Origin: Arthrobacter mobilis | GTDB lineage: Bacteria; Actinomycetota; Actinomycetes; Actinomycetales; Micrococcaceae | Length of the DNA: 43,197 nt | Assembly: GCF_012395835.1 (NCBI RefSeq) | Contig: NZ_JAAZSQ010000027.1 | Coordinates: 1-43,197 of the forward strand | Reading direction: 5' to 3' | Part shown: positions 26,246-34,526 of the stretch, piece after piece | Position numbering within the stretch: position 1 is the first letter of the stretch | Layout: every line of letters begins with the position of its first letter | Notes under the pieces: model-generated | Seen by the model: only the letters and a program-made list of their open reading frames with translations | Databases searched by the model: none | Told to the model about the DNA's origin: nothing | Program-made: the position numbers and the translations under genes

Positions 26246-27079
26246 CTAACCGATGGAGTTGCCGGCGTCCACAGGAAGGGCGACGCCGGTGATGTACCTG
26301 GCCTCGTCGGAGGAAAGGAACAGCAGCGCGTTGCTCAGATCGATCGCTTCGATGAGGTTGATCGGGAAAGGATTCAAACCGTGGGTGGCCTCGATGAAGT
26401 CTTCCTTGGTCGGATTCTCCAGGTCGGGGCGGAAGACTCGGTAGGTCGGGTCGTTGAACGTCATGTCCGTGGCCACCGTGGTGGGGTGGATGGTATTGAC
26501 GCGGATCTTGTCCTTGGCCAGCTCAAGCGCCAGGTTGCGCATGAGGCCGACTACACCGGCCTTGGCGGCAACGTAGTGGGCGACGTTCTGCGCCGCCTTC
26601 AGCCCGACCACGGAGCTGGTGATGGTGATCGATCCGCCGCCGCTGGCACGAAGATGCGGGATCGCCGCTTTGGCGGTGTGCCAGGGGCCGGTGAGATTTA
26701 CGTCGAGCATGTCCTGCCAGGTGACCTCGTCCAGCGTCTCGGCCGGCGCGAAGCCACTGACGATGCCTGCGTTGGCGCTGACGATGTCAAGCCGACCGAG
26801 CTGTGCCACGCCGTCGTTTAGGGCCTCCGCGAGGCCCTCGTAGTCGCGTACGTCGGCTCTGGTGGCGACAATCCGGCGGCCGAGAGACTCGACCTGGCGA
26901 ACCGTCTCCTCCAGCTCTTCCTTCGTCCCGAGCTTGTAAGGGACCGAGTCGATGTCTTCCAAGAGATCAACCGTAATGATGTCGGCGCCCTCCTGGGCAA
27001 GCCGCACCGCATGACTGCGGCCCTGCCCCTTGGCGCCCCCGGTGATGAATGCGACCTTGCCCTCAAGACGACCTGCCAC
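26246..27079 (-). CDS. Mycofactocin-type SDR oxidoreductase (carveol-dehydrogenase-like)
   Basis: A 277-residue short-chain dehydrogenase. The cofactor motif is TGGAKGQG (13-20), Asp38 after strand 2 favours NAD, NAG is at 103-105, and the catalytic triad is Ser156, Tyr169, Lys173. The GQGRSHAVRLA segment and the long insertion after VDLLEDIDS are features of the SDR subfamily that carries non-exchangeable nicotinamide and depends on mycofactocin, which includes carveol dehydrogenase. The mft genes 6 kb away support this. The GTG at 27079 has AAAGGAG upstream; the frame is open further but without homology. An exact 13-bp element is 100 nt upstream. Confidence 0.9.
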   Translation of the reverse strand: MAGRLEGKVAFITGGAKGQGRSHAVRLAQEGADIITVDLLEDIDSVPYKLGTKEELEETVRQVESLGRRIVATRADVRDYEGLAEALNDGVAQLGRLDIVSANAGIVSGFAPAETLDEVTWQDMLDVNLTGPWHTAKAAIPHLRASGGGSITITSSVVGLKAAQNVAHYVAAKAGVVGLMRNLALELAKDKIRVNTIHPTTVATDMTFNDPTYRVFRPDLENPTKEDFIEATHGLNPFPINLIEAIDLSNALLFLSSDEARYITGVALPVDAGNSIG

Positions 27080-27179
27080 GTCTTCACGCTCCTTTGAGTG
27101 AGTTGGTTCCGGCGCCCGCGCTGGACGCTGGCGAACGACAACGAGTGTCCACATCCAGACAATCCAATGGGGCCCCGCG

Positions 27180-27192
27180 TGTCCAATGCATT
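27180..27192 (-). promoter_or_regulatory. 13-bp element, exact copy upstream of the MFT-type SDR
   Basis: The minus strand reads AATGCATTGGACA preceded by an A tract, 100 nt before the GTG start codon and in the same orientation. It is identical to the copy at 17683. Confidence 0.7.
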
Positions 27193-27397
27193 TTTTTCTG
27201 ATGACATATACGGTCATCGCATATAGGCCTGCGCTGTCGGCTATATCTTCTTCGGCCTTTTCCTGACCTGCGGCGAAAACGAAGCCCCCTGCATGTCACC
27301 ACGGCAACGGCTCATCGCGCCACCGGCCTCGGAAAATTGCTGTACAAGACGCAGAAGTTTGCGATAAATGTACCTAACGCATTTTTCCTCGTCCTCA

Positions 27398-27410
27398 AAT
27401 GCATTGGAAA
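27398..27410 (+). promoter_or_regulatory. 13-bp element, one mismatch, in the SDR/ALDH spacer
   Basis: AATGCATTGGAAA differs from the consensus at one position. It points toward the aldehyde dehydrogenase, 302 nt upstream of its ATG. A weaker inverted relative (AATGCGTTAGGTA on the minus strand, 27371-27383) lies 14 nt to its left. The rest of the 27193-27712 spacer holds no convincing gene. Confidence 0.5.
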
Positions 27411-27712
27411 AACATGGCGGCGTGCCGTTCACTAGCAACAACGCGCTCAGGTTTGCTTCCTCGAGCAAGTGGCACCCTCACCTCCAACGTATGAAGGATT
27501 CGGCCGTGACAAGGGACTGGCCTGAGACAGACCACAACCTGCCGACCCCGTGCATCTCAACTGGTGCCTCGCGGAGGGATGCATTCCGTCATCGACAGAA
27601 CTTTTTGCTGCCCAGTTTGCGGTGCGAGTGAAATAACACACACAATGCCATTTATGGCACTGTGAGCCAGAACTCAGTCCAGCTCACGCCCACAACCGAA
27701 GGGATAACAACG

Positions 27713-29176
27713 ATGTCCTCCCCGTACACCATGACCATCGGCGGCCAGCAGGTCGCCACCGACCAGACGTTCGACGTCGTAAACCCGAGCACGGGCCAGG
27801 TGTTCGCCCAGGCTCCGTCGGCAACCCAGGCCCACGTCGACGCCGCGTTCACGGCCGCCCAAGACGCATTCCCGGCCTGGGCGGCGGACTCGGCCTCCCG
27901 CCGGAGCGCCCTGCGGGCGATCGCCGACGTCACCGAGGCTGCCGCCGACGACCTCGGGCACCTGCTCTCACTGGAGACCGGAAAGCCGCACGAGGACTCG
28001 CGCTGGGAGTTCCGTCTGGCTGCGCTCTGGCTCCGTTACTACGCGGACTTCGAGATGGAGCCGGAGGAGATCGTCGACGCCCAGGGCTACCGGGCCACGG
28101 TGGTGCGCCGCCCGCTCGGCGTCGTCGCGGCCATCAAGCCGTGGAACACACCCATCATCCAGTTCGCCTGGGCCATTGCACCGGCACTGCGCACAGGCAA
28201 CACGGTGGTTCTCAAACCCTCGCCCTTCACCCCGCTCTCATCCCTCGCACTGGCCACCCGGATCGCCCACCTCCTGCCGGCAGGCGTCCTCAACATCGCC
28301 ACCGGGCCAGACCCGCTGGGCGAGCGGCTGACCTCCCACCCGGTACCGCGAAAGATCAGCTTCACCGGCTCCATCCGGGCCGGCAGCAGCATTGCGTCAG
28401 CCGCGGCGGCCGACCTCAAGCGCTTCACCCTAGAGATGGGCGGCAACGACCCGGCGCTGGTCCTTCCCGGAGCAGACATCGCGGCGATCGCCGGGTCCAT
28501 CTTCTGGGCCGGGTTCATGAATAACGGACAGATCTGCGGCGACATCAAGCGCGTCTACGTCCACAAGAGCCAGCACTCCGAAATGGTCGAGGCACTCGCC
28601 GAGATCGCACGGTCCGTCAAGGTGGGCGGTCCCTTCGAGGACGGCGTGCAACTGGGGCCGGTCTCCACCCGTCCCCAGTACGACCGTGTCGTGGAGCTCC
28701 TCGGCGAAGCGCTCGGAAGTGGCGCGCGCGCCGCGGCCGGCGGTGCACCGCTGGACCGGCCCGGATTTTTCGTCGCCCCCACCATCTTCGACAACGTCGA
28801 CGACGGGTCCCGAATTGTCGACGAGGAGCAGTTCGGTCCGATCCTCCCGGTCGTTTCTTATAGCGACGTTGAGGACGGGATCCGGCGGGCCAACCGCACG
28901 GAGTTTGGACTCACCGCCTCCGTGTGGGGTCCGGACCCGGAGCTGAACGCACAGATCGTTACCCGGCTCGAGGCCGGCATGGTGAGCGTGAACCAGCACG
29001 GATTTGGCGTGAGCCCCCACCTGCCGTTCCTCGGCCACAAGGCCAGCGGCTTCGGCGTGGAGAACGGGCGTTGGGGCCTGGAGGAGTACACCCAGGTGCA
29101 GGTCATCGGCACCCCGGCCGACGGGCCGAGGCCGGCGATCGACGACCCTGCTCTGGCCGAGACACACACCGGCTGA
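27713..29176 (+). CDS. Aldehyde dehydrogenase (NAD(P)+-dependent)
   Basis: A 487-residue ALDH-superfamily enzyme converting an aldehyde to a carboxylate. The active site is complete: Asn145 in PWNTP, cofactor Lys168 in VVLKPSPFTP, general base Glu241 in LEMGGNDP and nucleophile Cys275 in NNGQICGD. The C-terminal EEQFGPILPVV and LPFLGHKASGFGVENGRWGLEEYT stretches are typical. The ATG at 27713 with GAAGGGA upstream is preferred over the open frame from 27662. It is divergent from the MFT-type SDR and probably oxidises an aldehyde made by the SDR, GMC or zinc dehydrogenases. Confidence 0.93.
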   Translation: MSSPYTMTIGGQQVATDQTFDVVNPSTGQVFAQAPSATQAHVDAAFTAAQDAFPAWAADSASRRSALRAIADVTEAAADDLGHLLSLETGKPHEDSRWEFRLAALWLRYYADFEMEPEEIVDAQGYRATVVRRPLGVVAAIKPWNTPIIQFAWAIAPALRTGNTVVLKPSPFTPLSSLALATRIAHLLPAGVLNIATGPDPLGERLTSHPVPRKISFTGSIRAGSSIASAAAADLKRFTLEMGGNDPALVLPGADIAAIAGSIFWAGFMNNGQICGDIKRVYVHKSQHSEMVEALAEIARSVKVGGPFEDGVQLGPVSTRPQYDRVVELLGEALGSGARAAAGGAPLDRPGFFVAPTIFDNVDDGSRIVDEEQFGPILPVVSYSDVEDGIRRANRTEFGLTASVWGPDPELNAQIVTRLEAGMVSVNQHGFGVSPHLPFLGHKASGFGVENGRWGLEEYTQVQVIGTPADGPRPAIDDPALAETHTG

Positions 29177-29227
29177 CCGAACCGCACTCGGACACGCAGC
29201 ACATCCTCGTGACGCATCCGCGGCAGC

Positions 29228-29289
29228 CCGGCCGGCAGCCCCTCTGAAGGAGCGTGGTGATTGTGCCTCGTTCAGGGGCTGCCGGCCGG
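29228..29289 (+). terminator. Long GC-rich hairpin after the aldehyde dehydrogenase gene
   Basis: Arms of 16 bp (29228-29243 and 29274-29289) are perfectly complementary around a 30-nt loop. It lies 52 nt past the ALDH stop and is probably its terminator. The remaining DNA to 29545 holds a GTG-started ORF (29254-29448) within the hairpin that I do not believe is a gene. Confidence 0.6.
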
Positions 29290-29545
29290 CCGACGAACTG
29301 CGCGCACGGCGGCTCATGCAAGGACGGCGAGATCCCGACCCACGGCCGGGGCCCTCGTGCGGCTCCCCGGGCTGGATCGGACGCCAACCGGCACGACGGG
29401 TGCATCACCCTTCACCGGCCTTCACGGCTTGGCCGAGCGCCTTATTGAAGCACGGCCGTGAATCCCTGCCGGGAGCCCTTCAACAGCTCTTCTGTCCTCA
29501 ACATCGACTCGCCCCATGGCGAACTGCCCACCCGGAGGAACTTCA

Positions 29546-30955
29546 ATGTCGAATCCGTCTCCCGTCGCCATCACGCGCATTATCGACAATTCACGCTTCT
29601 CGAACTTGCAGAAGCGCGTGGTTATACTCTGCCTGCTCCTCGGGTTCGCAGACGGCTTCAACTCACTTGCGGTCGGCTATGCGATCCCCAGCCTGGCCGA
29701 GAAGTGGGAGGTGTCTGCCGGCAACTTCTCTGCCGTGATCGTCGCCGGAGTCGTCGGTGAGATTTTGGCGTCGGTCACACTCGCGCCGCTGGCGGACAGG
29801 TACGGCCGCAAGCCCATGATCTGGATCGGGATCGTCCTGTTCGGGGTGTGCACAGCGCTGGCAGCCACCGCTGCATCCGTCGCCGCGCTCGTCGTGTTCC
29901 GGCTTGTCTCCGGCATGGGCATCGGAACCGCATCTCCGAACCTGTTCGCACTCGGATCTGAGTACTCCCCCCGGTGGTTCAAGGCAACCGCGGTCAGTAT
30001 CATCGGCACCGGCATGGCAGCCGGCGGCATGGCGTGCGGACTCCTCGCCGCGGTTCTGGTCCCTAACTTCGGCGGAGCAGCGGTCTTCCTCGCAGCCGGA
30101 GTGTTCCCGCTGGCGGTCCTGCTCTTCTCGATCGCTTTCCTGCCCGAGTCCGTCGAGTTCTACGCGGCGCGTGGAAAGAATGAGAAAGTCGCGCACCTTC
30201 TGAACAAGATCGACGGCACACGGGCCTACCGGTCCACGGATTCTTTCACCGCCAATCACACCGAGAGCGTGCGCAAGGTCAGCGCGCTCGAGCTTTTCCG
30301 TGACGGCCGCGCGATCTCCACCGTCCTGGTCTGGTCGATGCTCCTGCTCGGCATCGTGGGATCCTACTTCGTCTTCAGCTGGCTGGTGACGCTGTTGGTC
30401 TCCTCCGGTGTACAGGATTCCACCGCCATCCTCGGCACATCTGTCGCGACACTGGGCGGAATCGTCGGCGGGATCGTCCTGGGCATCCTGATGGACCGCT
30501 CACGGTTCGGCGTCGGCATCCTCGTCCTTGCCCCCCTCGTACAGATTGCGGCCACGGTCGCCCTCGTCCTCAGCCTCGGCGGCACACCCACCACCGGCCT
30601 GATCACCACGCTCTGCTTCTTCCTCGGATTCGGGATCGTCGGCGCCGGCGTCGCGCTCACCGCAGTCGCCGCCCAAGCCTACCCGGCGGAGCTGCGCTCG
30701 ACGGGAATCGGGTGGGCGGCGGGCTTCAGCCGGCTCGGCGCCATCTTCACACCGGTGGTAGGCGGCCTCCTCATCAACACCGGCATGGCGCCTTCGACCA
30801 TCCTGTATCTCTCGCTGGTCCCCGCCGCGCTCAACGGCATTCTCTTCCTCGTGTACAAGAAGGTCGGCACGTATGCGGCCGGCACCTCCGGTGCGCAGAA
30901 CGAGCCGGTTGCGCGCCAGGAAGACGAGGCGGGCGAAGCGGACGTGCTGGTCTGA
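29546..30955 (+). CDS. MFS transporter, aromatic acid:H+ symporter (AAHS)-like
   Basis: A 469-residue, 12-helix permease. The first helix has LCLLLGFADGFNSLAVGYAIPSLAEKW, close to the GFD-x2-D region of AAHS transporters; the loop 2-3 motif is PLADRYGRKPM; and MGIGTASPNLFALGSEYSP follows in helix 4-5. A long cytoplasmic central loop (about residues 205-250) separates the halves. The start has GGAGGA seven bases upstream. It likely imports an acidic growth substrate such as an aromatic or alicyclic acid. Two MFS permeases of different subfamilies in the window suggest more than one substrate or an uptake/export division. Confidence 0.9.
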   Translation: MSNPSPVAITRIIDNSRFSNLQKRVVILCLLLGFADGFNSLAVGYAIPSLAEKWEVSAGNFSAVIVAGVVGEILASVTLAPLADRYGRKPMIWIGIVLFGVCTALAATAASVAALVVFRLVSGMGIGTASPNLFALGSEYSPRWFKATAVSIIGTGMAAGGMACGLLAAVLVPNFGGAAVFLAAGVFPLAVLLFSIAFLPESVEFYAARGKNEKVAHLLNKIDGTRAYRSTDSFTANHTESVRKVSALELFRDGRAISTVLVWSMLLLGIVGSYFVFSWLVTLLVSSGVQDSTAILGTSVATLGGIVGGIVLGILMDRSRFGVGILVLAPLVQIAATVALVLSLGGTPTTGLITTLCFFLGFGIVGAGVALTAVAAQAYPAELRSTGIGWAAGFSRLGAIFTPVVGGLLINTGMAPSTILYLSLVPAALNGILFLVYKKVGTYAAGTSGAQNEPVARQEDEAGEADVLV

Positions 30956-31042
30956 GCAGGCGATCGCCAGTGGAAGCGCCCCTGGCTCGCCGAGATAGGA
31001 AGTAGCCGGCCATGTTGCACGTCTCGCCAATCTTCGCAGGTT

Positions 31043-31063
31043 GGCCCCGCCAAGACGGGGGCC
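31043..31063 (+). terminator. Possible terminator after the AAHS-type gene
   Basis: GGCCCC (31043-31048) and GGGGCC (31058-31063) form a short GC-rich hairpin in the 184-nt gap before the phosphatase. Confidence 0.3.
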
Positions 31064-31139
31064 TGACGGTCCTCGGCCAATGCCGGGGCCAGTTTCCGCG
31101 ATGCGCCGCCCTGCCCGCAATCCGAGAGAAGCTGGGCCA

Positions 31140-31937
31140 ATGATCACTACCCCCGAAACCGAAGGCACCGCTGTCCCCCTCGCCCCGCTAGTCAACCTCC
31201 GTGATCTTGGTGGACTCCGAGTCGAGGGCGGATACGTCCGCCACGGCGCACTGTGGCGCAGCGACGACATCTGCCTGACCACCCACGAGCAGCTCCAGGA
31301 CCTCGTGTCCGCGGGGCTGCGGGCGGTGATCGATCTGCGTTCTCCCGAAGAATTGAACCGGACCGGCCGCGGACCCTCGATGGCCTATCAGATCGAGCAC
31401 TACCATCTGCCGCTGACCGATGGCATCTCCACCCCTGCGGTGATGGCAGAGGTGTTCCGAGCCATCCGCACGCCCCGTGATGTGGGGAAATGGTACGCGC
31501 AGCTGTTTCGCGACCGGGTGAGTACGATCCTGCACGCTCTACAGGTAATCGCCTATACCGACGGAGGGGTGCTCTTCCACTGCGCCGCGGGCAAGGACCG
31601 CACCGGCATTCTCGCCGCTGTCGTCCTAAGCTGTCTGGGCACCGACCAGAGAACCATCATCGCCGACTACGCCCTCACCCGCCACAACATCGCCACCGTC
31701 CTGCACCGCTTGGACGGTGGCGGTACACCTCCCCGTTCTGCCACTGGCACATTCACCGGCTACGCCGGTCACCCTCTGATGGGAGCCGACGAGGATAACA
31801 TGCGCGGTATGCTCGAAACCCTGAGCGGGGAGGGCGGCATGATGCCCGTGCTCCGCGCCGCCGGATACGACGACGACCTGCACTCCGCCCTTAAGAATCG
31901 TCTTGTCACTCCAAACCGCCGAGCCCCCACCGAGTAA
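31140..31937 (+). CDS. Tyrosine-phosphatase-like protein (MptpB/Y_phosphatase3 type)
   Basis: A 265-residue protein with the complete Cys-x5-Arg phosphatase loop, HCAAGKDRTG, with nucleophile Cys148 and Arg154. The N-terminal PLVNLRDLGGLRVEGGYVRHGALWRS and VIDLRSPEELN segments are characteristic of the actinobacterial MptpB-like family, which acts on phospho-Tyr/Ser or phosphoinositides. The ATG has only a weak upstream site (GAGAAG). It follows the AAHS-type permease in the same direction. A phosphatase in the same region as the kinase-like enzyme at 22913 invites the idea of a phosphorylated intermediate, but no substrate can be read from sequence. Confidence 0.88.
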   Translation: MITTPETEGTAVPLAPLVNLRDLGGLRVEGGYVRHGALWRSDDICLTTHEQLQDLVSAGLRAVIDLRSPEELNRTGRGPSMAYQIEHYHLPLTDGISTPAVMAEVFRAIRTPRDVGKWYAQLFRDRVSTILHALQVIAYTDGGVLFHCAAGKDRTGILAAVVLSCLGTDQRTIIADYALTRHNIATVLHRLDGGGTPPRSATGTFTGYAGHPLMGADEDNMRGMLETLSGEGGMMPVLRAAGYDDDLHSALKNRLVTPNRRAPTE

Positions 31938-32106
31938 TCGATGCCGGCCTTCATTCTTGCAAGACTCTGCCGGTCATGATTCTTGCCCCATGAGCAAAGA
32001 GTCCTCGCCGACCCAATGAAGTTCCTTGGCCTCGGCCTTAACATAGCGTCCGAACAGGCTCCACCTCATAACCCGGTCGGAAGACGGGGAACTGCGGCCT
32101 GCCTGT

Positions 32107-32718
32107 CTATGCCTCGAGATAGGTCCGCAGACCGGTCATGGCGCGGTCGATGAGGTCCAAGAGCCCGTCCGCGTGGGTTTCTTCGGGGTGGGCGAGCCAG
32201 GCCTCGTATGCTGCCAGGGAGAGCGCCAGCGACACGTGTCCGGCAACCTGGGGCATCAGATCGTCCGGCTGTGCCCCAGTGCGGCGGGCGACGTGCTCGG
32301 CGATCACCCGGCGCCATTCGGCATAGCGCAGCACGGAGTGGGCCTGCAGTTCCGGTGTCGTCAGGATGAGCCGCATGCGTTCGCGGTGTGAAGGCCGGGC
32401 GCCTGACGGAAAACGGTTGAACTCAACCACCGCTCGATGGACCCCGGCATGTACTGGCACGTCATCGGGCTGCTGGTCCAGTAGCGCCCGGAAGTGGTCA
32501 AGCGTCCGGTCAAACTGACCCCACGGGATGTCATTCTTCGACTGGTAGTAGCGGAACAGCGTCCGGCGCCCGACACCGACCCGCTCAGCGATTGCATTTA
32601 GGGTGGTGCCCGCGAAGCCACGTTCGGCGAAGAGCGCGAAGGCCGCCTGCTCGATCGCGCCATGGGAGGTGACCTCGGGGCGACCACGTGCACTGGCGCG
32701 CACTTGCTGACTCGTCAT
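32107..32718 (-). CDS. mftR: MftR, TetR-family regulator of the mycofactocin locus
   Basis: A 203-residue TetR protein. The helix-turn-helix covers roughly residues 15-60, with the family hallmark GVGRRTLFRYYQSKNDIPWG, characteristic of mycofactocin-system regulators. It is divergent from mftA, the usual layout. The ATG at 32718 is used; a TTG ten codons upstream is open but unlikely. MftR of mycobacteria represses the mft genes and responds to long-chain acyl-CoA, as I recall. The 114-nt spacer to mftA holds a GTGTC-AG-GACAC palindrome as possible operator. Confidence 0.9.
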   Translation of the reverse strand: MTSQQVRASARGRPEVTSHGAIEQAAFALFAERGFAGTTLNAIAERVGVGRRTLFRYYQSKNDIPWGQFDRTLDHFRALLDQQPDDVPVHAGVHRAVVEFNRFPSGARPSHRERMRLILTTPELQAHSVLRYAEWRRVIAEHVARRTGAQPDDLMPQVAGHVSLALSLAAYEAWLAHPEETHADGLLDLIDRAMTGLRTYLEA

Positions 32719-32800
32719 GCATTGCAACTTACCGTGCCGATGACGCAATCCGATTTCTTTGCATAGGGGGTAGATTTATTGCCCTTGGTGCCATTAATGT

Positions 32801-32812
32801 GTGTCAGGACAC
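32801..32812. promoter_or_regulatory. Palindrome upstream of mftA (candidate MftR operator)
   Basis: GTGTC-AG-GACAC, a perfect 5-bp inverted repeat 20 nt before the mftA start and thus near the expected ribosome-binding/promoter region. Binding by MftR is inferred. Confidence 0.4.
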
Positions 32813-32832
32813 GCTGGATAAGGAGGATCACC

Positions 32833-32931
32833 ATGAAACCTAAGGCCGAACACCAGGATCAGCAGGCCGAGCTGATCACCGAAGATCTCATCGAGGAGGT
32901 CTCGATCGACGGCATGTGCGGCGTCTACTGA
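32833..32931 (+). CDS. mftA: MftA, mycofactocin precursor peptide
   Basis: A 32-residue peptide whose C-terminus is IDGMCGVY, the conserved core from which the C-terminal Val-Tyr is excised to form the mycofactocin redox core. The leader is Gln/Glu-rich ([12 protein letters not shown]). AAGGAGG lies six bases upstream. The stop overlaps the mftB start (TGATG). It is substrate of the MftB-MftC pair. Confidence 0.97.
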   Translation: MKPKAEHQDQQAELITEDLIEEVSIDGMCGVY

Positions 32932-33212
32932 TGGACGCCCTGCTGGGAGAGCCGTGGATGATCTCGCCGTCGGTGGCGCTGCGGCCCGAGCCCTTCGGGG
33001 CACTGGCCTACCATTTCGGCAACCGGAAGCTGACCTTCCTGAAGCGGCCCGAACTGGTCGCCGTCGTCCAAGGCCTTGCATCGGCACCGGATGTGCGGAC
33101 GGCACTCGAGCACGCGGGCGTCCCGGCCTCCCAGCATGCCGCCTATGCGGCGGCCCTGCGCGGCCTGGCCGCGACCGACATGATCCGCCCCCGGAAGGGA
33201 CCCGACGCATGA
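32931..33212 (+). CDS. mftB: MftB, mycofactocin peptide chaperone (RiPP recognition element)
   Basis: A 93-residue PqqD-like protein that binds the MftA leader and presents it to MftC. Recognisable features are SPSVALRPEPFGALAYHFGNRKLTFL near the start, typical of MftB, followed by a helical C-terminal part. Its start overlaps the mftA stop and its stop overlaps the mftC start (ATGA), so translation is coupled. Confidence 0.95.
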   Translation: MDALLGEPWMISPSVALRPEPFGALAYHFGNRKLTFLKRPELVAVVQGLASAPDVRTALEHAGVPASQHAAYAAALRGLAATDMIRPRKGPDA

Positions 33213-34456
33213 GCACCAATCTGATAGAGCACCCCATTGGCCGTCCGGTGAGGCCGCAAACCGGCACGCTGGTGCAGCAGTTCGAATACGGCCTCGATGC
33301 CCCGATCTGCCTGACCTGGGAGCTGACCTACGCCTGCAACCTCGAGTGCGCCCACTGCCTTTCCTCATCCGGACGGCGCGACCCGCGCGAGCTGAGCACG
33401 GAGCAGTGCAAGGCGGTGATCGACGAGCTGCAGCGGATGCAGGTCTTTTACGTCAACATTGGCGGCGGCGAGCCGACGATCCGGCCGGATTTCTGGGAGC
33501 TCCTGGAGTACGCCGTGGACCACCAGGTCGGCGTGAAGTTCTCCACCAACGGGGTGCGGATCACTCCCGAGCGGGCCCGTTTCCTTGCTGCCACCGATTA
33601 CGTGGACGTGCAGATTTCCCTGGACGGTGCCACCGCGGAGGTCAACGACTACGTCCGCGGCCCCGGGTCCTATGACACGGCGCTGAGGGCCCTGCAGAAC
33701 CTGAAGGACGCCGGCTTCAAGGAGGCGAAGATTTCCGTGGTCTGCACCAGGCAGAACATCAGCCAGCTGGATGAGTTCAAGGCCCTGGCCGACCGGTACG
33801 GTGCCACGCTCAGGCTCACGCGCCTGCGCCCGTCCGGGCGGGGTGCCGACGTCTGGGACGAACTGCATCCCCTGCCGGAGCAGCAGCGCGAACTCTACGA
33901 CTGGCTGATGGCCCACGGCGAGGACGTGCTCACCGGCGACTCGTTCTTCCACCTCGCCGCCTTCGGCGAGTCACTCCCTGGCCTGAACCTCTGCGGGGCC
34001 GGGCGGGTGGTCTGCCTGATCGATCCCATCGGGGACGTCTACGCCTGCCCGTTCGCCATCCACGACAACTTCCTGGCCGGCAACCTGCTCGCCGACGGCG
34101 GTTTCGGGCGGGTCTGGCAGACCTCACCGTTGTTCCAGGACCTGCGCTCTCCGCAGACCGGCGGCGCGTGCACGAAGTGTCAGTTCTTCGACGCCTGCCG
34201 CGGCGGGTGCATGGCCGCGAAGTTCTTCACCGGCCTACCGCTGGACGGCCCCGACCCCGAATGCGTCCAAGGGTACGGCGAGCAGGCGCTGGCCGGGGAC
34301 CGTGTCATCCCTGCGGCCAGTCAGGACCATTCGAAAAAGACCCCCACGCGCAATCAGCCGGTGATGCTGCAGCTTCTCACCCGCCGCCCCGAGCGGCCGC
34401 CGGTCTCAGCCTGCGCCGAGAGCCCCCTCGCGGGTTTCGATCCCACCACCCTCTGA
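33209..34456 (+). CDS. mftC: MftC, radical SAM mycofactocin maturase
   Basis: A 415-residue radical SAM/SPASM enzyme. The SAM cluster motif is C-x3-C-x2-C at Cys43, 47 and 50 (ACNLECAHC). SPASM-type cysteines follow around residues 260-350 (LCGAGRVVCLID, DVYACPF, CTKCQFFDACRGGC). It decarboxylates the C-terminal Tyr of MftA and forms the Val-Tyr crosslink. The last ~65 residues are Pro/Thr/Arg-rich and may be a disordered tail. Confidence 0.97.
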   Translation: MSTNLIEHPIGRPVRPQTGTLVQQFEYGLDAPICLTWELTYACNLECAHCLSSSGRRDPRELSTEQCKAVIDELQRMQVFYVNIGGGEPTIRPDFWELLEYAVDHQVGVKFSTNGVRITPERARFLAATDYVDVQISLDGATAEVNDYVRGPGSYDTALRALQNLKDAGFKEAKISVVCTRQNISQLDEFKALADRYGATLRLTRLRPSGRGADVWDELHPLPEQQRELYDWLMAHGEDVLTGDSFFHLAAFGESLPGLNLCGAGRVVCLIDPIGDVYACPFAIHDNFLAGNLLADGGFGRVWQTSPLFQDLRSPQTGGACTKCQFFDACRGGCMAAKFFTGLPLDGPDPECVQGYGEQALAGDRVIPAASQDHSKKTPTRNQPVMLQLLTRRPERPPVSACAESPLAGFDPTTL

Positions 34457-34526
34457 CCCCGGGCCCGTCAGGTCTTCCAAATACGACCTTGGCAGCCCCG
34501 GACACCAACCACTGAAGGCAAAGCAC

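Noticed and set aside
26048-26821. 257-codon plus-strand ORF overlapping the SDR
   Set aside because: It is antisense to the MFT-type SDR and crosses its 16-bp terminator hairpin; no family features.
29254-29448. GTG-started 64-codon ORF with AAGGAG upstream
   Set aside because: It begins inside the loop of a long hairpin, is Arg/Gly/Pro-rich and shows no protein-like pattern.
32716-32728. ATGCATTGCAAC at the mftR start as a further 13-bp element
   Set aside because: Only the ATGCATTG part matches, the GACA half is absent, and it overlaps the start codon of mftR.
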